From positions 1 to 40,210 of the forward strand of contig CAJFUA010000003.1 in NCBI GenBank assembly GCA_904420085.1: a stretch of DNA of 40,210 nt, given 5' to 3'. The position numbers were made by a program, and so were the translations under genes. The notes under the pieces are model-generated. The model worked only from the letters and a program-made list of their open reading frames with translations, was not told where the DNA came from and did no database searches. Shown here one piece after another: positions 1-7,812 of the stretch (position 1 is the stretch's first letter; the number at the start of each line of letters is the position of its first letter). Origin of the DNA: an uncultured Eubacterium sp. Its GTDB lineage: Bacteria > Bacillota > Clostridia > Lachnospirales > Lachnospiraceae.

Positions 1-87
1 ATCCTCCTGAATTAATATTTATTTTAACATTAATCCAAGAGGATATATACAACTATCTAGTTTACACAAAATTTTTTACAGTCTCAT
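1..87. other. Non-tad sequence at the left edge, with a nested inverted repeat
   Basis: These bases do not continue the tadB reading frame: in that frame there are stops at 13, 25, 31 and 58. ATCCTC (1-6) pairs with GAGGAT (39-44), and two ATTAAT blocks (11-16 and 29-34) can pair inside it, giving a hairpin with small internal loops. The stretch is far more AT-rich than the coding sequence that follows. It may be the end of an inserted element or a deletion junction. No transposase, integrase or intron core is visible, so its identity is open. Confidence 0.45.
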
Positions 88-621
88 ATGCTAATTTCTA
101 TTTCCGACAGCCTGAAAACAGGGTATTCCATAGAAAATGCCATAAAAGAAAGTTATAAAGATATGTGTTCCATGTATGGAAAAGACAGTGACATATGTAA
201 GGAAATCCAGATTATGATTTCTCAGATAAAGTTAAATAGCGGAACAGAAAAAGTGATTTGGGACTTTTCAAAAAGAATAAAATTAAAAAATGCCCGTTTG
301 TTTGCGAGTATATTTCAAGTGGCAAAAAAAACAGGAGGTAACATAACGGAAGTCATAAAAAGTGTTACGGATGATATTGTGCTGAAAGAAGAGGCGAAGG
401 AGGAAATTAATACATCAATTACGGAAAAAAGGCTGGAGCAAAAAGTTATGACGGTCATTCCCATGTTTATCATTTTCTATGTTACGGTTTCCTCACCGGG
501 ATTTTTAGACATTATGTATGAGAGCATTCTTGGAAAAATAATTATGTCCGTATGCATAGGAGCCTATATATGTGCCTATATTTGGGGAGAGAGGATCATA
601 CAAAGCATAACGAAGGAGTAA
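88..621 (+). pseudogene. tadB: TadB-like inner-membrane platform protein, 5'-truncated
   Basis: This is the C-terminal part of a type II secretion system F-domain protein of the Tad/Flp pilus. TadB and TadC form the inner-membrane platform on which the ATPase TadA drives pilin assembly. The 177 visible residues start inside the F domain (SLKTGYSIENAI near the start) and end with two membrane segments (about residues 116-138 and 148-167). Full TadB proteins are near 300 residues with N-terminal membrane segments, which are missing here. The ATG at 88 has no Shine-Dalgarno and upstream codons in frame are stops, so this start is probably not used. The gap to the next gene is 10 nt, as expected in an operon. 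Either the gene is broken by a junction near 84-88 or the assembly is faulty there. The family call is firm; the pseudogene status is inferred. Confidence 0.7.
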
Positions 622-631
622 GGAGAAAGAT

Positions 632-2071
632 TTGGTATTAATATCGGTTACGGGCATTATGATATTAAGTTTCTTGATTATATTATGCGCACCGTATAAG
701 AAAAAAGAGAGAAAGCGACAAGGTAAAAAAAGAACAAAACTTTGGTTTGTTTACGGACCTGCAATGTTTATTGTGGACAGATTACCGGATAAAATCGTCA
801 GGAACAATCAACAGGTAAACAGGTCTATCGAAAAATTGACTGTCAAAGAAGATGTTGAACAGGAGAGATATATTTATATGACAGACAAAGCAGCAATGTG
901 TATTGTGGCTTTGTGGGTTACATTATTTCTTACGCTGGCAGTTGGCATTTCCGAAAAACAAGAAGAAAATATCATAACCCATATAACAAGAGATGAGAAA
1001 ACGGATAGGGAATACAGTCTGCAGATAGATAAAAACGATGGAGGAAAAGAACAGGTAACACTTCACGTAGCAAGAAAGCAATATACAGAAAAACAGATAG
1101 AAAAGATATTTAATAAAAGAAAACCGGAATTAATCAAAGCAGTTTTAGGAAAAAATGAAAGTCAGGATAAAGTCAGTCAAAATCTGAATCTGGTAACGGA
1201 AATAGGAAAAGAAAAAATTTTTATTTCGTGGACCATAAGCGACAGCAGCAAAATCAGTTATGACGGAGAACTGTCTGAGAAAATAGCGAAAGAAGGAGAG
1301 GCAGTCACCCTTACGGCGACAATGACGTTAGAGAAAAACACTTGCGATTACAGTTTTACCGTGAACGTATTCCCGCCACAGAAAACAGAACGTCTGGGGG
1401 AACAGTTGCAGGAATATGTCAATGGGAATGAAAAAGATAAAGCACAGGTAAAACTTCCCGATGAAATTGATGGAGAAAAAGTGCATTATGGCAGTATTTC
1501 ATCCAAGATAAGCGGGTATGTGCTTATTATAGGATTCATAATATCGGTGGGTCTATTCTTTCTCAGAGATAAAGATCTGAAGAAACAGGTGGAGGAAAGA
1601 AACAGACAGCTTTTTAATGATTATCCGGAGATTGTCAGCAAGATACTTTTATATTATAGTGCAGGACTCTCTATTCGGGGAACAGTTGAGAGAATTGTAA
1701 AAGCGTATGAGGAGGAAAAGGCAGATAATGAGAAATGGTATCGATACGGATATGAGGAGTTATCCATGTGCCTGATGAAAATGAAAAGCGGTGTATCCGA
1801 GATTTCTGCAATAAATCAGTATGGCGCAAGATGCAAGCTTCACTGCTACATAAAGCTGGCAGGATTAATGGAACAGAATATGCGAAGAGGCACAAAAGAA
1901 CTTTCACTGGTTTTAAAAGGTGAATTAAAAGAAGCAATGAATGAAAAGAAGAATCAGATGTTAAGAAACGGTGGACAGATATCTACAAAATTACTAGGAC
2001 CGATGGTGATTATGCTGCTTATCGCCATTGTCATAATTATGGTACCCGCATTCATGTCCATGGGATTTTAA
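632..2071 (+). CDS. tadC: TadC-like pilus platform protein with an Ig-like extracytoplasmic insert
   Basis: Second platform protein of the Tad pilus. The start is a TTG, chosen because aaggaga lies about 5 nt upstream and the gene follows tadB by 10 nt. Order: membrane segment at residues 1-20, a second at about 86-107, a predicted outside region at about 108-293, a third membrane segment at 295-311, then a type II secretion F domain (about 330-479) ending in a hydrophobic hairpin. Ordinary TadC proteins are near 300 residues and lack the 186-residue outer region. Within it, residues 196-245 show W, DG and VTLTATMTL spaced as in the shortened bacterial Ig domains often seen in clostridial surface proteins. 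The insert could contact pilin or peptidoglycan, but that is inference. The F domain is clear; the Ig call is by pattern only. Confidence 0.72.
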   Translation: MVLISVTGIMILSFLIILCAPYKKKERKRQGKKRTKLWFVYGPAMFIVDRLPDKIVRNNQQVNRSIEKLTVKEDVEQERYIYMTDKAAMCIVALWVTLFLTLAVGISEKQEENIITHITRDEKTDREYSLQIDKNDGGKEQVTLHVARKQYTEKQIEKIFNKRKPELIKAVLGKNESQDKVSQNLNLVTEIGKEKIFISWTISDSSKISYDGELSEKIAKEGEAVTLTATMTLEKNTCDYSFTVNVFPPQKTERLGEQLQEYVNGNEKDKAQVKLPDEIDGEKVHYGSISSKISGYVLIIGFIISVGLFFLRDKDLKKQVEERNRQLFNDYPEIVSKILLYYSAGLSIRGTVERIVKAYEEEKADNEKWYRYGYEELSMCLMKMKSGVSEISAINQYGARCKLHCYIKLAGLMEQNMRRGTKELSLVLKGELKEAMNEKKNQMLRNGGQISTKLLGPMVIMLLIAIVIIMVPAFMSMGF

Positions 2072-2084
2072 GAAAGGAATGTGT

Positions 2085-2267
2085 ATGAGAAAACAAGTAA
2101 GAGAAAAAATAAAAGAAATTATCAGAGATGAAAGTGGAATGGGAGTTATTGAAATTGTATTGATTATACTTGTTCTGGTAGGACTTGCCCTTGTCTTTAA
2201 AAGTCAGATAAGTTCCGTTGCGAATGGGGTGTATGATTCTATAAGAGAACAGGTAAAGACATTTTAA
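2085..2267 (+). CDS. flp: Flp1-like major pilin
   Basis: Small prepilin of the Flp pilus, 60 residues from the ATG at 2085. That start is preferred over the ATG at 2079 because the aaagga site at 2073-2078 is 6 nt from 2085 but touches 2079. A basic leader ends in SG (G18), followed by MGVIE, so Glu is at +5 of the mature chain as in class III (Flp) prepilins, and then by about 20 hydrophobic residues and a short polar tail. It should be cut after G18 by the A24 peptidase encoded at 4901 and polymerised by the TadA/B/C machine. The usual Tyr after the Glu is Ile, as in other Flp1-like members. It sits between tadC and the DUF5702-like gene, the usual clostridial order. Confidence 0.85.
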   Translation: MRKQVREKIKEIIRDESGMGVIEIVLIILVLVGLALVFKSQISSVANGVYDSIREQVKTF

Positions 2268-2269
2268 GC

Positions 2270-4000
2270 ATGAAAAAAGGAAGCATAACCATTTATATCA
2301 GTCTGGTGTTTGTCAGCGTATTACTTCTTATCAGTATTGTTATTGAATCCGCACGAATCAATGTGGTTCAGACGGAATGTAAAAGTTTTACATATTTAGC
2401 GGCAGATTCCGTACTGGCAGGATATGTCAGACAGGTATATGAGGACTATGGGATATTACTTGTATGGGAAGATAAGTCATTAAAAGAGCAGCTTATGAAA
2501 TACATACAAGCTAATATAAATTTGGCAGATTTGAATATTGGCGGAACAAATTTTATGACAACCCGTTTAAGTGGTGTAAGCATTGAAAAAAAGGAGGAAA
2601 TAAGTGCAAACGGAGGAGAAGTATTTATTAATCAGGTTTCGTCTTATATGAAATATGCCGTTGTCACAGAGTCAGTAAATAAGTTAATTAATTTATATTC
2701 GAGCAACAGTAATCAGAAAGAATACGACACGACTGAGTATATGACTAATGAACCGGAGGAGAAATCTTCGCAAATCAGTGAAATCGTAAAAGAAATTCAT
2801 GATGAAATTGGTAACTTAAAGGAAGAAGATATAAAAGAAAAACTTAAAACTGAAAGAAAAAGAACCAGGTTTTTAAAAAATATAAATGATATTATGAACA
2901 AAATAGATGTTTATAGGGAAGAAAGAAAAGAATTCCTAAAAGAAAATACGGGGTTAAGTGACAGCGACTATATGGATTCCAACTTTGAAATTCTGGAACA
3001 TATAAAGAACAAAATTGAGGAAGAAGAGCTTAATGTTTCCGGCAATTCCAAAGAAAATTGGGTAAATATAGGAGAGGAAATCGAACAGCAGATAAAAAAT
3101 CTAACAGTAAATACTCCCACCCGGGAGGATGAGAAGAATAAAAATATTTATGAAAATGCAAAGGAGTTATTTGAAAAAAGTGTTCTGTCTATGGTAATAC
3201 AAGACACATCCAATATTTCCTCCTCCGCCATTGCAGATTCAAATCTGCCATCAAAAAAAGAAAGCAATAAAAAAGACTCCATTGATAATATGTCAGACAA
3301 GGCAAAGTTGATTATGTATGGGGGATTAAAGTTTGGAAATTATCACGCAGTAAAAAAGAAGAGTGCTTTAAGTTATGAATTGGAATACATAATCGCAGGA
3401 AAAGATAATGACAGAAGTAATCTGACGGCAACCATCGAACAAATGGTGGGAATACGGAATATGGCAACGATTGGGTATCTCATCACGGATCAGGAAAAGA
3501 TGGCACAGTTGTCGGCAATCGCATCTTCCGCAACTGCGGTCATAGGACTTCCATTTCTGGAACCGGTTATAAAAGGAATACTAATGGAAGCATGGGCATT
3601 GGCAGAGGCGGTAAATGATGTGAAGATTATCATGGCAGGAGAAAAAATTGACATTTTAAAGAATCGGGATAACTGGAAAACAAGCCTACAGAATTTATTC
3701 AGCGGAAAAGTCAGGGGTTCACAGAAAAAAAGTGCCGTGAATTATGAGCAGTTCTGTTATCTGCTTATGATGAAACAAGATATTCATATCATTGCGCTCA
3801 GAATGCTGGACCTGATTCAGGTAAATATAAAGAAAAATTATCATGGATCTTTTGACATTCATCAATGTATCTGCGGGTTTCAGATTACTGCCCGGTATGA
3901 GACGGAGCCATTGTTTGCGGCAATGCCCTGGGTGATTCATCAAATGGGACAAAAAATGGGAGCCTATGAGTTTTCTGTAACATGTAAAGACGGATATTAA
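2270..4000 (+). CDS. DUF5702-like Tad-locus membrane-anchored protein
   Basis: A 576-residue protein found in clostridial Tad loci; its exact role is unknown. It begins MKKGSITIYISLV with one membrane segment (residues 7-25), followed by a large outside region. The GSIT leader resembles the two TadE-type pseudopilins nearby, but position +5 after the Gly is Tyr, not Glu, so prepilin processing is uncertain. Residues about 150-300 are rich in Glu and Lys and look coiled-coil. Residues 350-460 are more globular, and the C-terminal 80 residues carry two Cys close together (HQCICGF). The start lies 2 nt after the pilin stop with only a weak Shine-Dalgarno, which suggests translational coupling. 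By position it may be a minor pilus component or tip protein, which is inference. Confidence 0.7.
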   Translation: MKKGSITIYISLVFVSVLLLISIVIESARINVVQTECKSFTYLAADSVLAGYVRQVYEDYGILLVWEDKSLKEQLMKYIQANINLADLNIGGTNFMTTRLSGVSIEKKEEISANGGEVFINQVSSYMKYAVVTESVNKLINLYSSNSNQKEYDTTEYMTNEPEEKSSQISEIVKEIHDEIGNLKEEDIKEKLKTERKRTRFLKNINDIMNKIDVYREERKEFLKENTGLSDSDYMDSNFEILEHIKNKIEEEELNVSGNSKENWVNIGEEIEQQIKNLTVNTPTREDEKNKNIYENAKELFEKSVLSMVIQDTSNISSSAIADSNLPSKKESNKKDSIDNMSDKAKLIMYGGLKFGNYHAVKKKSALSYELEYIIAGKDNDRSNLTATIEQMVGIRNMATIGYLITDQEKMAQLSAIASSATAVIGLPFLEPVIKGILMEAWALAEAVNDVKIIMAGEKIDILKNRDNWKTSLQNLFSGKVRGSQKKSAVNYEQFCYLLMMKQDIHIIALRMLDLIQVNIKKNYHGSFDIHQCICGFQITARYETEPLFAAMPWVIHQMGQKMGAYEFSVTCKDGY

Positions 4001-4026
4001 GAAGATAGATAAGGAGGTAAATAAAT

Positions 4027-4866
4027 ATGCCCTTTTTCCAACCTGTTGTACATAGTGATATTTTAATAGGATGTGTTTCTCTCCGGGTACAAAGGCCAAA
4101 AACGAATAAAGAAAAGATAAAAACCAAAGAATCCCACGGAAAAAGGGCGTATTTATTTACCTCCAAAGGAAGTATCACTGTAGAGGCAGCCATTGTAACA
4201 GTGATTTTTATGCTGGCAGTATTTTCAGTTATCGGATATTTCACCATGCTGAACCAACAGTTGTCTTATCAGATAAAACTAAACAATATGGCGGTAAGAA
4301 TGTCAAAGATAAGGTTTTATGAGCAGATATTGAAGCAGATAAAAGACAAAGATAATCCGTTTCAGGAAGAGATGGAACAGTTAAACAGTGACAAAAATTA
4401 TCTGCCGGGAACACAGACAAAAGAAAATGATGAGGGAGAAATTGATCTTGTATACAGTTTTTACGGTACCGTCCCATGGATTCAGAAAAAGATACAGATT
4501 ACGCAGCGATGTCTGGTAAAAGACTGGACGGGAAGGGATATTAAAAAAAGTCAGGAACTGGTGTATATAACGAAAACAGGCAGGGTGTACCATGTAACAA
4601 AAGAATGCAGACATTTATCGATTCATATTAGAAAGATAAGTTATTCTGTTTTATCCACAGAGAGAAACTCTTATGGAAAAAAATATGACCGTTGCAATCT
4701 GTGCGTTAAGAAGGAGGTATTAACAGGTTCAGAATTATATGTGACAGAAGATGGTGAAAAATATCACAACAGTCTGACGTGCAGCGGACTGCTTAGAAAT
4801 GTTATTATAGTGGAAAAAAGCAAGGTGAAAAATATGCCGCCGTGTAGTAGCTGCGTAAAAGAATAA
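4027..4866 (+). CDS. TadE/TadG-type pseudopilin with tandem C-terminal Cys/His motifs
   Basis: Minor pilin-like protein of the Tad system. A strong aaggagg site lies 9 nt before the ATG. A cytosolic leader of about 48 residues precedes GSITVEAA, with Glu at +5 after G48, and a hydrophobic segment (residues 54-75), the signature of TadE-type pseudopilins processed by the A24 peptidase. The tail is unusual. Two similar units, Y188-H189-C194 with C223-x2-C226, and Y246-H247-C252 with C273-x2-C276, repeat a YH...C...CxxC pattern seen as a single small domain at the end of various Gram-positive surface and nuclease proteins. They may bind metal or form disulfides outside the cell. The pseudopilin part is firm; the function of the tail is unknown. 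Confidence 0.75.
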   Translation: MPFFQPVVHSDILIGCVSLRVQRPKTNKEKIKTKESHGKRAYLFTSKGSITVEAAIVTVIFMLAVFSVIGYFTMLNQQLSYQIKLNNMAVRMSKIRFYEQILKQIKDKDNPFQEEMEQLNSDKNYLPGTQTKENDEGEIDLVYSFYGTVPWIQKKIQITQRCLVKDWTGRDIKKSQELVYITKTGRVYHVTKECRHLSIHIRKISYSVLSTERNSYGKKYDRCNLCVKKEVLTGSELYVTEDGEKYHNSLTCSGLLRNVIIVEKSKVKNMPPCSSCVKE

Positions 4867-4900
4867 ATAAAATACTTTATGTAATTTGTGAGGAAATAAA

Positions 4901-5332
4901 ATGTTTTTTAAGATATGGGGATTTTTGTTTCTGTTGATTTGCGGGGCAATAGACCTGAAAACGAAAAAGGTGTATCAAAGTCTGTGCATCATCAATTATG
5001 GAGTGGCGACTGTCATAAAATTATTTATCAACGAAACAGATTTGCCGGCTATTGCCGGAGGGCTGATTGTTTGTGGGGCGCTGCTTATCATATCGTTAGT
5101 GACAAAAGAAGCAATAGGACAGGGAGACGTGCTGATTCTGCTCACCTTATCAGGAATACTAAATTTCAAAAATACAATAGAAATATTTTTTATGGCATTA
5201 TTTTTGTGTTCATTCTTTTCCTTAGCAATACTGTTGATGAGAAAAGTAAAAGGCAAAGATACTGTGCCTTTTGTGCCATTCCTGTTTGTGGGGTATGGAG
5301 TGTGGTTTATGTCAGGAGGATACTATGTATGA
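4901..5332 (+). CDS. tadV: Prepilin peptidase, A24 family (TadV/CpaA type)
   Basis: Membrane aspartic protease that cuts the leaders of Flp pilin and the TadE-type pseudopilins. The 143 residues have several membrane segments and lack the N-methylase domain, as in TadV/CpaA. The first catalytic Asp is D18 (GAIDLKTK) and the second is D76 in GQGDV, the GxGD motif. A PFVPF element near residue 124 matches the conserved proline-rich stretch. The start is supported by a gaggaaa site. The next gene starts inside its last codons, an overlap typical of coupled operon genes. The substrates in this window are at 2085, 4027 and 5325. Confidence is high because both aspartates and the length fit. Confidence 0.88.
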   Translation: MFFKIWGFLFLLICGAIDLKTKKVYQSLCIINYGVATVIKLFINETDLPAIAGGLIVCGALLIISLVTKEAIGQGDVLILLTLSGILNFKNTIEIFFMALFLCSFFSLAILLMRKVKGKDTVPFVPFLFVGYGVWFMSGGYYV

Positions 5333-5729
5333 AAGATTAACGAAAGTTAAAACAGGACAGATTACGATAGAGGCATCTATCATTGTACCTATGATTATTT
5401 TAATTATAACTGCTCTTATTTATATGACGTTATATGCTCACGACATAATCAGCATAAGAAGCAGTGCTTATGGGTTGGGGGTGGAAGAGGTGGAAAAGAA
5501 TACAAAGATGGCAGGGCTGTTTGTAATAAAACCTAAAATTATAGAAACTGTTTCGAAAAGTTATATAAAAATAAACATGGATATGGAAAATAAGGAAAAC
5601 ACAAATTTTATTAAAAATATGATTTATGGTAAAAATCAGGAGTCAATAACCGTACAGAAAACAATGGATACGGAAGTTCTTTTTTCCGCAAGAGCATTGC
5701 TGGATACTATAGGAAAAGGAGACGTTTAG
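5325..5729 (+). CDS. tadE: TadE-like pseudopilin
   Basis: Small minor pilin-like protein, 134 residues from the ATG at 5325, with aggagga at 5314-5320. A longer frame from 5271 has no ribosome site and would overlap the peptidase gene further. After a 10-residue leader, G11 is followed by QITIE, placing Glu at +5 (E16), then a hydrophobic segment (about 19-38). This is the TadE/class III prepilin pattern. The rest is a short periplasm-like domain rich in Lys and Ile with no further motif. The first 8 nt overlap the A24 peptidase gene, and its stop overlaps the GTG of the FHA gene, so all three are probably translated as a unit. Confidence 0.75.
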   Translation: MYERLTKVKTGQITIEASIIVPMIILIITALIYMTLYAHDIISIRSSAYGLGVEEVEKNTKMAGLFVIKPKIIETVSKSYIKINMDMENKENTNFIKNMIYGKNQESITVQKTMDTEVLFSARALLDTIGKGDV

Positions 5730-6877
5730 TGGAAATATCATATAATAAAGATGGAAATAGAAACACAATGATTATCAAAAATGTAAACGTTGATGAGAAT
5801 CATTATAAATTACAGATGGTTTTGAATAATCGGATTGAGGGGATAATTCCCATCAGCATAGAACAGATAAATAATCAAAACAGCATTCAATACAATATTT
5901 CATCAAAGACCAGACTGTCAGATTTTTATGCAAGGAAACAGATGTCCGGGAAAGAGTTATATCGTTTCGTGGAAGATATCCGGGCACTGTCAGAAAAAAT
6001 AAATGAGTATTTACTGGATATTAACAGTATCGCATTTGATGTAGAATTTATATATTATGACAGACAGACGGGAAGGTATGAGTTCTGCTACATGCCTGAA
6101 ACGCAGGGAGATTTTCAGATAAAACTGAGAGATTTATTTGACAAACTGCTGGAGTATATCAACCATAATGATCAGGAAGCGGTTATGATTGCATATGGCA
6201 TACAGCAGTTGACGCTTGGAGTGGATTTTACGATGCAGGACATTGTAAAATGCGCCTATGACAGTTTACGTGAAGTTGAGCAGAAAAACAGGGAGAGAGA
6301 GGAGGAAGAATACGATAGGGAAAGATTGGAAACAGAGAAGGATTTCACAAAAATGCATCTTCCATCTGCCGAAAAGAAAAAAGGGATATTAGAAGTTTTA
6401 CAAACGTTATTCAGAAAAAAATCAAAGTATCAGACATGTGATGAAATGGAAGAAAACGAGTATCTGTCGGAAGAGTGGAATGCGGTTCTGGCAGAAGAGC
6501 AGGAGCCGTATCATCAGAAGAAAAAAGTGGTTTCCGTGGAACCGGATGAGAGGACAATGTTATTGACCAATCATGTGGCGGTAAAACCAATCATACTGAC
6601 AGCGATGGGAACGGAAATGCCAATGAAAATAAAACCGTTGCGTTTTCCCTATATCATAGGAAAGAGCCGTTACAGTTGTGATTTTTGTATTGACAGTGCG
6701 GTGGTCAGCAGAGTACATATGCGAATCATGGAAGAATTGGACGATTATCTGATTGAGGATTTAAACTCTACCAACGGAACATTCCTCAACGGAGAAAAAC
6801 TGGAGGGACATAAACCACATCCCATTGAAGCAGGAGACAAGGTAACGATTGCAAATATAGATTTTATAGTAGAGTAG
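5729..6877 (+). CDS. DUF6382 and FHA domain protein of the Tad operon
   Basis: Cytosolic protein ending the pilus operon. The GTG start overlaps the preceding TAG, and ggaaaaggag lies just upstream. Residues 1-170 match by eye the DUF6382 domain found in clostridial Tad loci. A charged, coiled stretch follows (about 190-240), then a C-terminal FHA domain (about 285-382). FHA hallmarks are present: GKSR (G311, R314), SRVH (S327, R328, H330) and NGT with a second NG (N349-T351). FHA domains bind phosphothreonine, so pilus assembly or retraction may be tuned by a Ser/Thr kinase; none is encoded in the window. No membrane segment is seen. The FHA call is firm, the N-terminal family call moderate. 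Confidence 0.8.
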   Translation: MEISYNKDGNRNTMIIKNVNVDENHYKLQMVLNNRIEGIIPISIEQINNQNSIQYNISSKTRLSDFYARKQMSGKELYRFVEDIRALSEKINEYLLDINSIAFDVEFIYYDRQTGRYEFCYMPETQGDFQIKLRDLFDKLLEYINHNDQEAVMIAYGIQQLTLGVDFTMQDIVKCAYDSLREVEQKNREREEEEYDRERLETEKDFTKMHLPSAEKKKGILEVLQTLFRKKSKYQTCDEMEENEYLSEEWNAVLAEEQEPYHQKKKVVSVEPDERTMLLTNHVAVKPIILTAMGTEMPMKIKPLRFPYIIGKSRYSCDFCIDSAVVSRVHMRIMEELDDYLIEDLNSTNGTFLNGEKLEGHKPHPIEAGDKVTIANIDFIVE

Positions 6878-6941
6878 CGAAAAGAAAAGTGCTACAATAA
6901 GTATAGTATCAGATGAAGCCAAAGGTCAGAGGAGGTATTAT

Positions 6942-7667
6942 ATGAATCCGCAAATCAGAGAATTAAAAGAGCTGATCGATGAAAGCAGTAATATTGTTTT
7001 CTTTGGGGGAGCAGGTGTTTCCACGGAGAGTGGTGTGCCGGATTTCAGAAGTGTAGACGGGCTGTATAATCAGGAATACGATTATCCCCCGGAAACTATA
7101 TTGAGTCATACGTTTTATAGAAAAAACACGGAAGAGTTTTTTCGATTTTACAGAAATAAAATGCTGTTTCCAAACGTTAAACCGAATGCTGCACATCTGG
7201 CATTGGCGAAATTAGAAGAAATGGGAAAATTAAAAGCGGTCATAACGCAGAATATTGACGGTCTTCATCAGGCGGCAGGAAGTAAAAACGTGTATGAACT
7301 TCATGGTTCCGTTCATAGAAATCATTGTGAAAACTGTGGTAAGTTTTATGGTTTTGAGGAAATATACGATATGAAAGGTATCCCAAGGTGCGCGTGTGGA
7401 GGAGTGATTAAACCGGATGTGGTGTTATATGAAGAAGGACTGGATCAGACGACCATACAGTTGTCCGTACAGGCGATTGCGAAGGCAGACATGCTGATTA
7501 TAGGAGGAACTTCTCTGGCGGTGTATCCGGCGGCAGGACTGGTAGACTACTATCGGGGCAGGAAACTGGTGTTAATAAACAAAAGTAAAACGCAGAAAGA
7601 TCAGAGGGCAGATTTGGTCATTCATGAACCGATTGGGGAGGTATTTCGTCAGGTTGTGGGACTATAA
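6942..7667 (+). CDS. cobB: Sirtuin NAD-dependent protein deacylase
   Basis: Sir2-family enzyme that removes acyl groups from lysines, using NAD and releasing nicotinamide and O-acyl-ADP-ribose. The 241-residue length fits a minimal bacterial sirtuin. Motifs: GAGVSTESGVPDFRS (residues 23-37) for NAD, TQNIDGLH (102-109), catalytic H121 in ELHG, and zinc cysteines C129, C132, C150 and C152. Late NAD elements GTS and VLINK follow. The A-Y-x-x-R desuccinylase signature is not evident, so deacetylation is the likelier activity. The start is set by gaggaggt 6 nt upstream. It follows the FHA gene by 64 nt with no terminator between, so readthrough from the pilus operon is possible; a hairpin terminator closes it. 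Confidence 0.93.
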   Translation: MNPQIRELKELIDESSNIVFFGGAGVSTESGVPDFRSVDGLYNQEYDYPPETILSHTFYRKNTEEFFRFYRNKMLFPNVKPNAAHLALAKLEEMGKLKAVITQNIDGLHQAAGSKNVYELHGSVHRNHCENCGKFYGFEEIYDMKGIPRCACGGVIKPDVVLYEEGLDQTTIQLSVQAIAKADMLIIGGTSLAVYPAAGLVDYYRGRKLVLINKSKTQKDQRADLVIHEPIGEVFRQVVGL

Positions 7668-7686
7668 AATATTTATTGTATGATAG

Positions 7687-7717
7687 AAGGTACTGTTGTA
7701 TATGCAGTACCTTTTTT
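7687..7717 (+). terminator. Intrinsic terminator after the sirtuin gene
   Basis: A 9-bp perfect stem (AAGGTACTG, 7687-7695, with CAGTACCTT, 7705-7713) and a 9-nt loop run into a T tract. It separates the Tad/sirtuin transcript from the envelope genes that follow. Confidence 0.85.
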
Positions 7718-7773
7718 GTCGTAAAGTTTTTGGAATAAACCCTCGGTTTTGACAAATTCAAACATGTCCCCTG

Positions 7774-7782
7774 TGCTATGAT
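7774..7782 (+). promoter_or_regulatory. Extended -10 promoter for the LysM gene
   Basis: TGcTATGAT is an extended -10 element about 30 nt before the ATG at 7813, placing the start site just ahead of the aaaggaggg ribosome site. A TTGACA at 7749-7754 is 22 nt away, too far for normal spacing, so the -35 is uncertain. Confidence 0.5.
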
Positions 7783-7812
7783 TGGGACGTATCTTAGAAA
7801 AGGAGGGAGCCC

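Noticed and set aside
1-87. 3' end of a group II intron or a Tn916-like element
   Set aside because: No domain V-like motif, reverse transcriptase or integrase is visible; only a hairpin and AT-rich sequence can be supported.
4915-5340. Plus-strand frame overlapping the A24 peptidase gene
   Set aside because: The alternative frame is rich in Arg and Cys and lacks membrane segments, while the peptidase frame has both catalytic Asp residues.
6893-6898. TACAAT as a promoter for the sirtuin gene
   Set aside because: No -35-like hexamer lies at 16-18 nt, and no terminator separates the gene from the FHA gene, so a separate promoter is unsupported.
7749-7782. TTGACA with TATGAT as a standard promoter for the LysM gene
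   Set aside because: The spacing is 22 nt, too long for a normal sigma-A promoter. Only the extended -10 is retained.
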